In this document: piece after piece, positions 7,797 to 16,399 of the stretch
Position numbering within the stretch: position 1 is the first letter of the stretch
How the letters are laid out: every line of letters begins with the position of its first letter
DNA from: Spirochaetaceae bacterium
Lineage (GTDB): Bacteria; Spirochaetota; Spirochaetia; SZUA-6; Bin103
Length of the DNA stretch: 27,519 nucleotides
Reading direction: 5' to 3'
Assembly (NCBI GenBank): GCA_028820215.1
Contig: JAPPKD010000300.1
Coordinates: forward strand, 1 to 27,519
Position numbers and translations under genes: made by a program
The notes under the pieces: model-generated
Database searches by the model: none
What the model saw: only the letters and a program-made list of their open reading frames with translations
Told to the model about the DNA's origin: nothing

Positions 7797-9560
7797 ATGG
7801 CTGAAACCACCAGAGACCTGATCGGCGACGGCTGGCTCTCGGAGCCGGCGATCTACCGCACCGACCTGGACGCCTGCCAGCCGGCAGCGGCGCTGTATCC
7901 CGGATCGCGTGCTCGCCACTGGCGCCTGTTGTCGTACCAGCTCGAGGGGCTGACCGGCACCATGGCGCGGGCCGACGAGGAGACGAACGCGCCCGAGCTC
8001 ACCTATCCGCTGCGTGCCTCCGGCTACCACGCGGTGTCGCTGGGGCTGATGGCGGAGTCCTCCGAGGACGTGGTGGTGCTGGCCCGCCTGAGCGGCGATG
8101 CGAGCTCCACCGTGCTCACCTGCCCGATGACCGACCGTGCGGGACGACACCGGATCCGGGAGCTGTTCTGGAAGATCGCCGACCTGAGCGGCCAGGACCT
8201 CGTGATCGGCCAGAACAACCGGCGGATCGCCGCCGGGGACGCGCCCGGGTGCATCCTGGGCAGCCCCGTGCGCCTGGCCTACGTCAAGCTGATTCCGCTT
8301 ACCGAGGGGGAGGTAGCCACCTTCCGGGCGGACGCGGAACAGCGGGACAGCCGGCGGCTGTTCGGGCACAACGACGCCCACGGCCTGCACTACGCCACGC
8401 GGCCGACGGCAGCCGGCCACATCCAGCGCCGCATCGAGATGTTCCGCAACACGGACTTTTCACGGCTGTACTGGGAGTGCGGCATGGGAGACCTGCTCTA
8501 CTACCTGGGCACCGCCGGCCGGCTGCCGACCCACGACAGCCTGGACGACTTCGCGCGCAGCGGCGACCGCCTGCACCGCGAGAGCTGGCAGGTGCTGCGC
8601 GAGCAGGGGATCGACCCGTTCCGGGTCGCCCGCGAGCACGCCCGCGACATGGGGCTTGAGTTCCACGCGACGTACCGGCCGGCCGGATTCCGGTTTCCGC
8701 CCGACCACGACCACTTCGACCACGGCGACTCCTTCTACGGGCGGCACCCCGAGCTGCGGGGGCGCGACCGCGACGGGCGCGAGACCCCTCGCATCTCCTA
8801 CGCCTACCCGGAGAGCCGGCGCTTCGCGGTGTCGCTGCTGAACGAGGTGGCCACCGACTACGACGTCGACGGCATCTGTCTGGCCTACAACCGGCGGCCC
8901 CCGTTCAGCGAGTTCGAGCCGCCGCTGATCGACAGCTTCCAGGCGGAGCACGGCCGCGACCCGCGCACGCTCCCGGACGATGACGAGGCGTGGCTGTGGC
9001 ACCGCTGCGGCGTGCTCACCAGCTTCATGCGCGAGGTCCGCGCGGACCTGGACGAGGTCGCGCGCGCCCGGCAGCGGCCGCGCATCCCGGTCACGGCGAT
9101 CGTCATGCGCGACGCCGCGGAGAACCTCTACTACGGCATGGATCTGCAGACCTGGGTGAGGGAGGGGCTGGTGGACACCCTTATCCCCTACACGTCCGCG
9201 GTGTTCCTGGACAGCGCCGCCGACTCCTGGGAGGACCCGCGCGGGGCGGACTGGTTCGTCGAGCTGACGCGCGGCACCTCCTGCACGCTGTCGATGAGCC
9301 TGCTGCCCCGCATGATGCCGCCCGCGTTGTACCGCGATCGGGCGGCGGGGCTGTACCGGGCCGGCGTGGAGAGCTTCTTCTTCTGGGACTGCACGCCCGG
9401 CCGCGGCAACTACACGGAGTCGTGGAGCGCCCTGCGGCGCCTGGGCCACAAGGAGGAGGTCCTGAGCTGGGCGGACGGCGGCCGGCCGGACCTCGGCCAC
9501 GCGCGGCGTCCGCTGACCAGCCTGGACGGGTGGGACCTGTCGTACGCCACGCCGGGATAG
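7797..9560 (+). CDS. Glycoside-hydrolase-like (GHL10-type) TIM-barrel protein
   Basis: This 587-residue protein has no signal peptide, so it is probably cytoplasmic. Residues about 1-205 form a beta-rich region of unknown type. From about 210 onward the pattern is that of a TIM barrel as in the glycosidase-like GHL10 family: R-R-I-E-M-F-R-N-T-D-F-S-R-L-Y-W, A-R-D-M-G-L-E-F-H-A-T-Y-R, then the strand Y-D-V-D-G-I-C-L-A-Y-N-R-R, and later V-D-T-L-I-P-Y-T and F-F-F-W-D-C. Family members are presumed to act on glycans, but few have known substrates; acidic residues in the barrel such as D in D-V-D-G could be catalytic. The start at ATG 7797 lacks a clear ribosome binding site. It ends 13 bases from the convergent dehydrogenase gene. 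The fold is fairly sure, the reaction unknown. Confidence 0.65.
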   Translation: MAETTRDLIGDGWLSEPAIYRTDLDACQPAAALYPGSRARHWRLLSYQLEGLTGTMARADEETNAPELTYPLRASGYHAVSLGLMAESSEDVVVLARLSGDASSTVLTCPMTDRAGRHRIRELFWKIADLSGQDLVIGQNNRRIAAGDAPGCILGSPVRLAYVKLIPLTEGEVATFRADAEQRDSRRLFGHNDAHGLHYATRPTAAGHIQRRIEMFRNTDFSRLYWECGMGDLLYYLGTAGRLPTHDSLDDFARSGDRLHRESWQVLREQGIDPFRVAREHARDMGLEFHATYRPAGFRFPPDHDHFDHGDSFYGRHPELRGRDRDGRETPRISYAYPESRRFAVSLLNEVATDYDVDGICLAYNRRPPFSEFEPPLIDSFQAEHGRDPRTLPDDDEAWLWHRCGVLTSFMREVRADLDEVARARQRPRIPVTAIVMRDAAENLYYGMDLQTWVREGLVDTLIPYTSAVFLDSAADSWEDPRGADWFVELTRGTSCTLSMSLLPRMMPPALYRDRAAGLYRAGVESFFFWDCTPGRGNYTESWSALRRLGHKEEVLSWADGGRPDLGHARRPLTSLDGWDLSYATPG

Positions 9561-9573
9561 CGCGCGACGGCCG

Positions 9574-10521
9574 TCAATAGCCGGCTACCTTGTCGACCAG
9601 CCCCAGGAGGGGCCGGTCCTCCCGGAAGCGGCGCAGGTTCTCGACGAGGTGGTCCGCGAGCCGCCGCTGCGTCTCGACCGAGTTGGCCGCGTGGTTGGAG
9701 ATGATGAGGTTCTCCAGCTCCCACAGCGGCGAGTCCGCGGGCGGCAGGCCCTGCTGGATCTGCAGATCCGCCCCGGCGATCCACCCCTCGCGCAGCGCGC
9801 GCGCCAGCGCGTCCAGGTCGAAGAGCACGCTCCTTCCGGTGATGTCGACCAGGTAGGCGGTGCGCTTCATCGCCCGGAACTGCCGCGCGCCGAACAGGCC
9901 CTCGGTGAGTGGCGTACGCGGAACGCAGACGATCACGAAGTCCGACTCCGCCAGCAGATCCTCCAGCCGGTCGCTGGCGAGCCAGGCCGCCAGGTGAGGG
10001 GACGCCTTCGCGCTCCGCGAGCAGCCGATGACGCGGGCGCCGAAGCAGGTCGCCAGCCGCGCCAGCTCCATGCCGATCCGGCCCAGGCCGACGATGCCGA
10101 CCGTCTTGCCGCGCAGCTCGTGCGGGGCGACCCAGTCGTGACGCCGCTCGCGTTGCTGCCGCAGGTAGGCCGGCAAGCGATAGGTGAACGCCAGCATCGA
10201 CGCCATGGCGTGCTCGGCTCCGGTCACGTCGAAGATCCCCTTGACGCAGGCGACCGGGATGGGGCTCGCGACAAGCTCCGGGATCAGCACGTCCTCCACG
10301 CCGCCCGTGCACGCGTGAATCAGCTCCAGCCTGGGGGCGCCGCGCAGCATCTCCGCATCCATGCGGCGCGCGATCAGCACGCGGGCCGTGGCGAGGCGCC
10401 GCCGTATCTCGGCGCGGTCCTCGGTCATGGTCAGCCTGATGCCGTTCATGCGCCGGACCCGTTCACCGACGTCCGGCAGCACAAGCATCGACAGCACCTC
10501 GATCGGTTCGCGGTCGGTCAT
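9574..10521 (-). CDS. D-isomer-specific 2-hydroxyacid dehydrogenase family protein
   Basis: This 315-residue protein has the family's split substrate domain and a central NAD-binding domain with G-L-G-R-I-G (residues 145-150) and the later A-R-V-I-G-C-S-R. These enzymes interconvert 2-oxo and 2-hydroxy acids with NAD(P)H. Of the usual catalytic trio, Arg (R230 in T-G-R-S) and His (H277 in S-N-H-A-A-N) are present. The Glu normally found in D-V-F-E-x-E-P aligns with Gln (Q256 in L-Q-I-Q-Q-G), so activity may be reduced or different. The start ATG 10521 overlaps the stop of the PfkB kinase gene as ATGA, with GGAGG 6 bases upstream, so the two are translationally coupled. It probably acts with the kinase on sugar-acid intermediates. 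Confidence 0.9.
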   Translation of the reverse strand: MTDREPIEVLSMLVLPDVGERVRRMNGIRLTMTEDRAEIRRRLATARVLIARRMDAEMLRGAPRLELIHACTGGVEDVLIPELVASPIPVACVKGIFDVTGAEHAMASMLAFTYRLPAYLRQQRERRHDWVAPHELRGKTVGIVGLGRIGMELARLATCFGARVIGCSRSAKASPHLAAWLASDRLEDLLAESDFVIVCVPRTPLTEGLFGARQFRAMKRTAYLVDITGRSVLFDLDALARALREGWIAGADLQIQQGLPPADSPLWELENLIISNHAANSVETQRRLADHLVENLRRFREDRPLLGLVDKVAGY

Positions 10522-11501
10522 GGTTCGCCTCCGTCTCTGTCGCGGAATGCGGTCACCCTGAATGCTGCGCGCCCGACGCGCACGACTTCTGTCGCCATCC
10601 GCACCGCCAGCGCCACCGCGTCCGGCGCCGGCAGATTCGTGCTCAGTCCGTGCAGGAGGCCGGCACTGAACGTATCGCCCGCTCCCACGGTGTTGGCGCC
10701 GGCGACGGGAGTGGTCGGTACGCGCTGCACCGTGTCGTCCGTGGCGGCGACCGTGGCGCCGTCATGCCCCTGCTTCACGACGGCGCAGGCCGGGCCGCAG
10801 TCCAGGACGTGCCGCGCAAGCGCCTCCGGATCCTCCGCCGGGAACCATGCGCCCAGCTCGAACTGCGTAGCGCTCAGGCAGTGGACACTGGAGAAGAGCT
10901 CGAGCATGGCGTCTCTTTCGACGCGCTGCGCGAACCAAGGGCTGGGGTCGAACACGACCCTGATGCTCCGGTCCTGCAGCTCTCGGAACAGCTCGCTCAG
11001 ACCCTGGAAGTCGGCCTCGCCTACGCCCGAGTAGCCGCTGGCAAAGAACCATCGAGTGCCCGGCGCGGAGCGAAGCCGCTCCGCGGAGGCTCGCCAGTCG
11101 ATGGGTTCGCCCGGATAGACGAAGCCCGAGGTCAGCCCACCCTCTGCTGCCGAGATCACGCTGACCGCCGTTGCCGCCGCGTCCGGGCCGACCACCTCCA
11201 CTCCTGCCCCTGCCAGGCGATCGCGGAGCACGCTGCCGAACAGGTCGCGCCCCAGTCGCGTGTTGAGTTGCACCGGGTGTCCGAGCTGGGCGAGCAGGTA
11301 GGCCGGCCATCCCGCTCCCCCAGCCAGCGTGACCGAAGGCCCTGCATCGAGTATCCGGAGCGTGGCAGAGCGCCCGCGCTCCTCCTTCGCGCCGTCCTCG
11401 CCGATCGCGTCCGGGACCATCACATCCACCGCGCAGTTGCCGGCAAGGTGGATCGGCGTCGGCAGCGCCCCAGGTGCGGTCGTTCGCGGATCCTCGCCCA
11501 C
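10518..11501 (-). CDS. PfkB-family carbohydrate kinase
   Basis: This 327-residue protein is of normal length for ribokinase/PfkB-family sugar kinases, which phosphorylate sugars, nucleosides or sugar acids with ATP. The N-terminal part has the G-N-C-A-V-D-V and G-G-A-G-W-P-A-Y substrate-site motifs (about residues 21-27 and 61-68). The C-terminal part has the family signature A-N-T-V-G-A-G-D-T-F-S-A-G, with D276 as catalytic base. The start is a GTG at 11501, only 33 bases from the divergent ankyrin gene; its ribosome binding site is weak. It overlaps the downstream dehydrogenase by 4 bases. The last 126 bases are duplicated at 13993-14118 at about 91 percent identity. The substrate is unknown; a 2-keto-3-deoxy sugar acid would fit the nearby enolase-superfamily gene. 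Confidence 0.9.
   Translation of the reverse strand: MGEDPRTTAPGALPTPIHLAGNCAVDVMVPDAIGEDGAKEERGRSATLRILDAGPSVTLAGGAGWPAYLLAQLGHPVQLNTRLGRDLFGSVLRDRLAGAGVEVVGPDAAATAVSVISAAEGGLTSGFVYPGEPIDWRASAERLRSAPGTRWFFASGYSGVGEADFQGLSELFRELQDRSIRVVFDPSPWFAQRVERDAMLELFSSVHCLSATQFELGAWFPAEDPEALARHVLDCGPACAVVKQGHDGATVAATDDTVQRVPTTPVAGANTVGAGDTFSAGLLHGLSTNLPAPDAVALAVRMATEVVRVGRAAFRVTAFRDRDGGEP
10541..10666 (-). repeat. 126-bp direct repeat, copy 1 (end of pfkB-like gene)
   Basis: This segment encodes the last part of the PfkB kinase, just after the catalytic G-A-G-D. It matches 13993-14118 with 11 mismatches by eye and no gaps, in the same orientation 3,452 bases away. Confidence 0.9.
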
Positions 11502-11534
11502 GGCGCTACCATAGCGTCAGAGGAGGCGGGGTTC

Positions 11535-13961
11535 ATGCACTCCGATCTGAGAACCGCGCTGCTCATCGCCCTGCTTGCCTTGGCCGGCTACACGGACATC
11601 TACGCCGAGGCCGAGCCAGCACGGTTGGTGGCCGATTCGGGCGATGTCTCGGTGACGACCGCAGCACGCCTCACCGTCGACGAAGTCGGATCGGCCGTCC
11701 CCGCTGGCGCTTCGCTCGGCCGCCTGCTGCGCGTCGTGGCAACCCACAATCCGGATCCCAAGGTAACCGTGGAGGTACTGCGTGCCGGCGCACCGATTGA
11801 CGGCCGCGACGGGCACGGCTGGACGGCCCTCATGTATGCGGCCGCGTACAACCGGCACCCGGAGGTGGCGGACGCTCTGCTCGCGGCCGGCGCCGACCGG
11901 CGAGCGAGCGGCGACTACGAACCGCTCCCATCGGCGCGGTGGTTCTCTTTGGACACGCTGTACGACGTCCTGGCCGACGAGTCCGGCGGCCGGGCGTTGT
12001 TCTTCATGGGGTCGTCGCGGGACATGGACCTCCCGCCTTTCGCCATCATCCCCTGGTACCGGACCCTTGGATTCACCGCCGTGTTCGAGGACGTGAAGCT
12101 GCACGGAGGCGAGCCGGCGCTGTTCGCCGCGGCGGCCTACAACCCGAATCCGGCGATGGTACGGACGCTGATCGACCATGGGAGCGACGTCAATGCAGCC
12201 CTGGCGGATGGCGCGACCGCCTTGATGGCTGCGGCGGGTCTGAACTCGGAGCCGGCAGTGGTCGCCAGCCTCATCGCCGCCGGAGCCCGGATCGATGCCC
12301 GCAGCGAAGCGGGGCTGACCCCGCTGATGGTGGCTGCCAGGTACGACAATCCTTGAATAGTGGCGGAGTTGCTGGCCGCCGGCGCGAACGTCGACGCGCG
12401 CGACGACCAGGGCCGGACCGCCTTTCTCCACGCGGCGAGAGCGGCCGATCCCAACTCGCTTCTCGCCCTGATCGAGGCGGGTGCCGACGTGCACGTGCGA
12501 TTCGGGAAGGACCGCGCTACCGCCATCATGTATGCCGTCCGCTTCAACCCCGACGCCTCCTGGATTCTGGACACGCTGGTTCAGGCGGGCGTCGAGCTGG
12601 ACGCCCGCGACCGTCACGGCCGGACGGCGCTGATGAACGCCGCCGCGTACGGCAGCCCGGACCCCCACGTGGTCCGGAGCCTGGTGAACCACGGCGCCGA
12701 TCCATCTCTGGAGACCGACGCGGGCCGGACCGCCCTCGACCTGATGCGCGACAACCCGAGCCTGAACGGAAGCGATCTGTACTGGTGGCTGCACGACCGG
12801 CTGGTCGGCGCGACCGTCGGTCTCACGCGGGCCGAGGTGGCCGAGCTGACGGTCGCGGACGTGAAGGCGGCGCTCGCCGACGGGGAGCCGCTCGCCCGCT
12901 TGCTGCTGGAGGCGGCATGTTACAACGGGAACGCCGCGGTCACTCGGGCACTGTTGGATGCCGGTGCGCCGATCGGATATCGCACCGGCGGGTGGACGGT
13001 CCTGATGAACGCCGCGGCGGTCAATCCGAGCCCGACCGTCGTGCAGGCGCTGCTGGATGCGGGCGCCGAACTGATCTCGACCAACGCGTATGGAACGGTC
13101 CCCGAGTGCATTCATCCCAATCCGGATTACCGGGACACGATCGACCTGGTGGACGTGCTCGTCAGCGAGGACCTCAGCGAGTGGAGCGAGTTCTGGAACT
13201 TCTTCGAGGGCGAAGCAGCGTGGGCGCTCTTTGCGGCGGCAGCGTACAACGAGAACCCGGCCGTGGTGCAGGTGCTGATCGACGCAGGGGCAGAGGTGGA
13301 CGGGCGTACTCCGTATGACGGGGTGACCCCACTGATGGCGGCGGCCGGCCTCAACCGCAACCCCGACGTGGTCCGTACCCTGATCGCGGCCGGAGCGGAT
13401 CCGAATGCGCGGATGGAAGGCAGCGATTATCCCGCCTACACCGCCTTGATGGCGGCCGCCTGGTACAACCCGAACCCGGCGGTTCTCCAGGCGCTACTGG
13501 AAGCCGGTGCCGACGTGCATGCCGCCACGCGCGACGGCTGGACGGCGCTCCGGTACGCGGTGAGCGGGCACTACGGAGTTGGGGGACAGCGAGCTCTCGG
13601 CGTTCGGCAGTTGCTCGCCGCCGGAGCCGATCCCCACGTGCGCGACGCTCACGGAACCACGGCCCTCATGCACGCCTCCGTCTCCGGCAACCTGGAGGTG
13701 GTCGAGCTGCTCGCGGCAGAGGGCATCGAGGTGGATGCGCAGAACGATGCCGGCTGCTCGGCCTTGATGTGGGCCGCCGCCTTCGCCGCAAGTCCCGAGG
13801 TGGTGGAGTTGCTGCTGGACCTCGGCGCCGATGCAGCACTCGCGAACGACGACGCCGAGACCGCTTGGGACCTGATTCAGCACAACGGGGAGTTGCGGTC
13901 CACCTCGGCGTATCGGCGACTCCGCGATCTGCGCGGCACGGCCGATCGCGATGAGCCGTAA
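11535..13961 (+). pseudogene. Secreted ankyrin-repeat protein gene interrupted by in-frame TGA
   Basis: A good ribosome binding site (AGGAGG at 11521-11526, 8 bases from ATG 11535) opens a protein with a signal peptide (L-L-I-A-L-L-A-L-A-G-Y, cleavage near Y-A-E-A). About 16 ankyrin-like repeats follow, many of the form A-A-A-Y-N-P-N-P-A-V-V-x-x-L-L-x-A-G-A-D. After codon 273, in the middle of a repeat (A-R-Y-D-N-P), a TGA at 12354-12356 interrupts the frame. The same frame then resumes at once with I-V-A-E-L-L-A-A-G-A-N-V and runs to TAA at 13961, giving 808 codons overall. A C-to-T change from CGA would explain the stop. Ankyrin repeats bind proteins, and secreted forms are common in host-associated bacteria. 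A GTG at 12360 could restart translation but has no ribosome binding site and would lack a signal peptide. It may be a pseudogene, a strain variant or a sequencing error. Confidence 0.8.
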
Positions 13962-13992
13962 CCGGCGGTTGCCCGACCATGCGACCGCGATG

Positions 13993-14118
13993 CGCGGAAG
14001 GCGGTCACCCTGAATGCCGCGCGCCCAACGCGCACGACTTCGGTCGCCATCCGCACCGCCAGCGCCACCGCCTCCGGCGCCGGCAGATCCGTGCGCAATC
14101 CATGCAGCAGGCCGGCGC
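13993..14118 (-). pseudogene. Fragment of PfkB-family kinase gene (repeat copy 2)
   Basis: Read on the minus strand this gives A-G-L-L-H-G-L-R-T-D-L-P-A-P-E-A-V-A-L-A and onward to R-V-T-A-F-R, the same as the end of the intact kinase at 10518-11501. The fragment begins just after where the catalytic G-A-G-D would be, has no start, and runs past the kinase's normal end without a stop. It abuts the stop codon of the enolase-superfamily gene (2 bases apart). It is a duplicate scar, or the last trace of a second kinase gene. Confidence 0.85.
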
Positions 14119-14120
14119 TA

Positions 14121-15338
14121 TTAGCACCGGCTGTCTGCCTCCAGTTCGCGCACGCCCTGCTCGACGAAATTGCCCAGACCGAGCCCGGGCCGGCTCGACA
14201 GCCGCAGGTGCCCGTCGACCAGTTCGGGCGGGTGCTCGACGATCTCGAACTGGGCGATGTGTGCCGGCACCGCGGTGCTCTCGGGCAGCGCGTCGAAGCC
14301 CGGGTACTCGACCATGCCGCCTGCGCCGACCGAGGCCAGGATGTGCAGATGCGCGGCGACGGTCAGCGCCGACCACGGGCCGTGAGGGACACATCGCATG
14401 CCGCGCTCGCGGGCATTTACGGCCACCTCGAACGCCTGCGTCACGCCCATCTGGGCAGCATCCGGCTGCACCACGTCCACGGCTCGCTGCTCGATGAACG
14501 GCTGGAACTGATACACCGTCGACAGGCTTTCGCCGGTGGCGATGTCGATCGTCGTCCGGTCGGTGACTTCCTTGTGGCCCGCCACCTCGTGCGGCGGCAG
14601 CGGCTCCTCCAGGAAGTGGCAGTCGAACTGCTCCGCCACGCGGGCTGCACGCAGCGCCGCGGATGCGCTCCAGCCGTCCGACCAGTACGCCGGGCAGCCC
14701 ACGTCGAGCATCAGGCGGACCTCGGGTCCGATGGCGTCCCGTACCGCCGCCAGCCGGTCGCGGTCTTCGTCGCCGAAGTGCGCGCCCCAGCCGAACTTCA
14801 GCGCGTGGAAGCCGCGCTGCACGATGGCATCGCTCTCGGCCGCCAACCGATCCGGGCTCTTGAGCGTGGCGGCGTCCTGAAATGCCGTGCCGCTGGCGTA
14901 AGCGGGCACGTCCTCGCCTCCGGATCCGGGCTGCGAGTTTGGCGGGGCGGTGGACGCGGCTCCGGCAGCGTCCGCGTCTGCTCCGCCGAGCAGCCGATGC
15001 AGCGGCAGGTCGAGGAGCTTGCCCTTCAGGTCCCAGAGCGCCATGTCGATCGCCCCCATGGCGTTGGCCGCAAGCCCGCCTTCCGAGCCGCGCCCGCGCT
15101 GCGCTTGCCACCTCTGGAACATCGTCCGCCACAGGCGCCGGGGCTCCAGCGGATCCTCGCCGATCACCAGATCGGCCAGTCCACATCCGCGGACGATCGC
15201 GTCGATGGCCGGCACCGGCGAGCCGGTGGCGCCGATCCCGGTGACCCCCTCGCCGGTGGTGACCTCGATCAGGCTCAGGACGCCTCGGGTGCCGCCTCGG
15301 ACGCGAACGTCCGTGACCCGCGCCGAGCCGGCCGTCAT
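14121..15338 (-). CDS. Enolase-superfamily dehydratase (mandelate racemase/MLE type)
   Basis: This 405-residue cytoplasmic protein has an N-terminal capping domain (about 1-118) and a barrel domain. The metal-ligand set is visible: D212 (M-L-D-V-G), E244 (F-L-E-E-P) and E270 (A-T-G-E-S). K181 lies in A-L-K-F-G-W-G, and the likely general base is H319 in V-P-H-G-P-W. These fit the mandelate-racemase subgroup, most members of which dehydrate sugar acids to 2-keto-3-deoxy acids. An unusual Ala/Ser/Pro/Gly-rich insert of about 22 residues (about 121-142) sits between cap and barrel. The start ATG 15338 overlaps the stop of the sialidase-like gene as ATGA, with no ribosome binding site of its own, so it should depend on coupling. 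The C-terminus lies 2 bases from the kinase fragment. The exact sugar acid is unknown. Confidence 0.9.
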   Translation of the reverse strand: MTAGSARVTDVRVRGGTRGVLSLIEVTTGEGVTGIGATGSPVPAIDAIVRGCGLADLVIGEDPLEPRRLWRTMFQRWQAQRGRGSEGGLAANAMGAIDMALWDLKGKLLDLPLHRLLGGADADAAGAASTAPPNSQPGSGGEDVPAYASGTAFQDAATLKSPDRLAAESDAIVQRGFHALKFGWGAHFGDEDRDRLAAVRDAIGPEVRLMLDVGCPAYWSDGWSASAALRAARVAEQFDCHFLEEPLPPHEVAGHKEVTDRTTIDIATGESLSTVYQFQPFIEQRAVDVVQPDAAQMGVTQAFEVAVNARERGMRCVPHGPWSALTVAAHLHILASVGAGGMVEYPGFDALPESTAVPAHIAQFEIVEHPPELVDGHLRLSSRPGLGLGNFVEQGVRELEADSRC

Positions 15339-16399
15339 CGAGGAGGGAGCGGCGACCCGCTGCCGTCGAGCAGGGCCACCCGCAGGTCGATGCGGTCGTT
15401 CGCCATGCGCCAGTCAGGCCGATAGCGGCAGGTCCAGTAGTTGACGATCGCGCTTCCGTCCTGCAGAAAGCAGACGCCGGGGTTGGTGAACGCGCGATCC
15501 GGGTCCGATTCGATCACGCTCCGTCGCTGCCACGTGCGCCCTTCATCGGGGGAGACGGCAAGGCTGAGTGGGCTGCGCTTGCCGAAGTGGCTGCCGAACG
15601 CCGGGTCGTACTCGCTGTCGTTCCACAGCAGCCACAGCTCGCCGCTGCGCGGGTGGCGCGTCAGCTCCGGGCAGGACTCCGGCGCGCGCAGCTCCGTCGC
15701 TTGGGGCAGCGACCAGGTCATGCCTTTGTCGCGCGAGCGGCAGGAGAAGACGCTGCCGAGCTGGGTGCGCATCACCATCAGCACCGAGCCGTCGGTCAGC
15801 GCCTCGACGTGCGGCTCCATGCATCCGCGGAGCGGCAGCCGCACGGCAGCGCCTTCCTGCCAGGTCTGGCCATCGTCGTCGCTGATGGCGCAGCGCGCCT
15901 GGATGCTCGCCTCCGGGGTCCAGAGCTCGCCCACGTGGTGCTCGACCGGGAACAGCAGCCGGCCCGACGGAAGCCGCGTGACGGCCGAGCTGGCGGCGCC
16001 GAACGGCCGGTGCTCCCAGACGACCCTCCTGCCGGCGAAGTGCTCCCCTTCGTCGGTCGAGCGTACGACGTAGCCGGTGCTGTCCACCGCCTGGCCGGCG
16101 CCGATCGTCTGGTAGGCGTAGTAGAACAGCAGCAGGTCGCCGCGCTGCGAAGGCACCAGGGATGGGCTGTAGACGTTGACCTGGTCCGGGGCCGGCTCCG
16201 CCACGATCCGTTTGTCGGTCCAGGAGCGGCCCCCGTCGTTCGACACCACGGCCACCAGCCTGTTCGGGGCGTCATCACCGCCGCCGCGCGGACTCGCCAG
16301 ATACTCCTGGTAGATCAGCAGCAGCGACCCGTCGCGGCGCGGATAGACGGCGGCTTCGGAGTTGCGCGGGTGGTCGGCCGACGCCGCCGCAACGGTCAT
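15335..16399 (-). CDS. Sialidase-like (BNR/Asp-box) protein
   Basis: This 354-residue protein contains several Asp-box motifs (S-x-D-x-G-x-x-W), for example S-N-D-G-G-R-S-W, S-D-D-D-G-Q-T-W and S-P-D-E-G-R-T-W, in a six-bladed beta-propeller pattern. An early R-N-S-E-A-A-V-Y segment may be the first blade. Exo-alpha-sialidases and related glycan-binding propellers share this fold. There is no signal peptide, so it would act on imported sugars in the cytoplasm; the sialidase arginine triad cannot be confirmed by eye. I start at ATG 16399, which overlaps the stop of the 50-codon aldolase stub as ATGA. The frame extends upstream to 16564, but that DNA encodes the aldolase stub in another frame. 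Its own stop overlaps the dehydratase start. Confidence 0.8.
   Translation of the reverse strand: MTVAAASADHPRNSEAAVYPRRDGSLLLIYQEYLASPRGGGDDAPNRLVAVVSNDGGRSWTDKRIVAEPAPDQVNVYSPSLVPSQRGDLLLFYYAYQTIGAGQAVDSTGYVVRSTDEGEHFAGRRVVWEHRPFGAASSAVTRLPSGRLLFPVEHHVGELWTPEASIQARCAISDDDGQTWQEGAAVRLPLRGCMEPHVEALTDGSVLMVMRTQLGSVFSCRSRDKGMTWSLPQATELRAPESCPELTRHPRSGELWLLWNDSEYDPAFGSHFGKRSPLSLAVSPDEGRTWQRRSVIESDPDRAFTNPGVCFLQDGSAIVNYWTCRYRPDWRMANDRIDLRVALLDGSGSPLPPR

Noticed and set aside
10650..11534. Plus-strand open frame running into the ankyrin gene
   Set aside because: It is the mirror of the PfkB kinase gene on the other strand; the ankyrin protein's own AGGAGG and signal peptide place its start at 11535.
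12354..12356. Selenocysteine codon in the ankyrin gene
   Set aside because: The position is in a structural repeat with no redox role, and no recognisable selenocysteine insertion hairpin was seen just downstream.
11517..13115. Minus-strand open frame of about 530 codons opposite the ankyrin gene
   Set aside because: Its apparent repeats mirror the ankyrin repeats; no start signal or family match.
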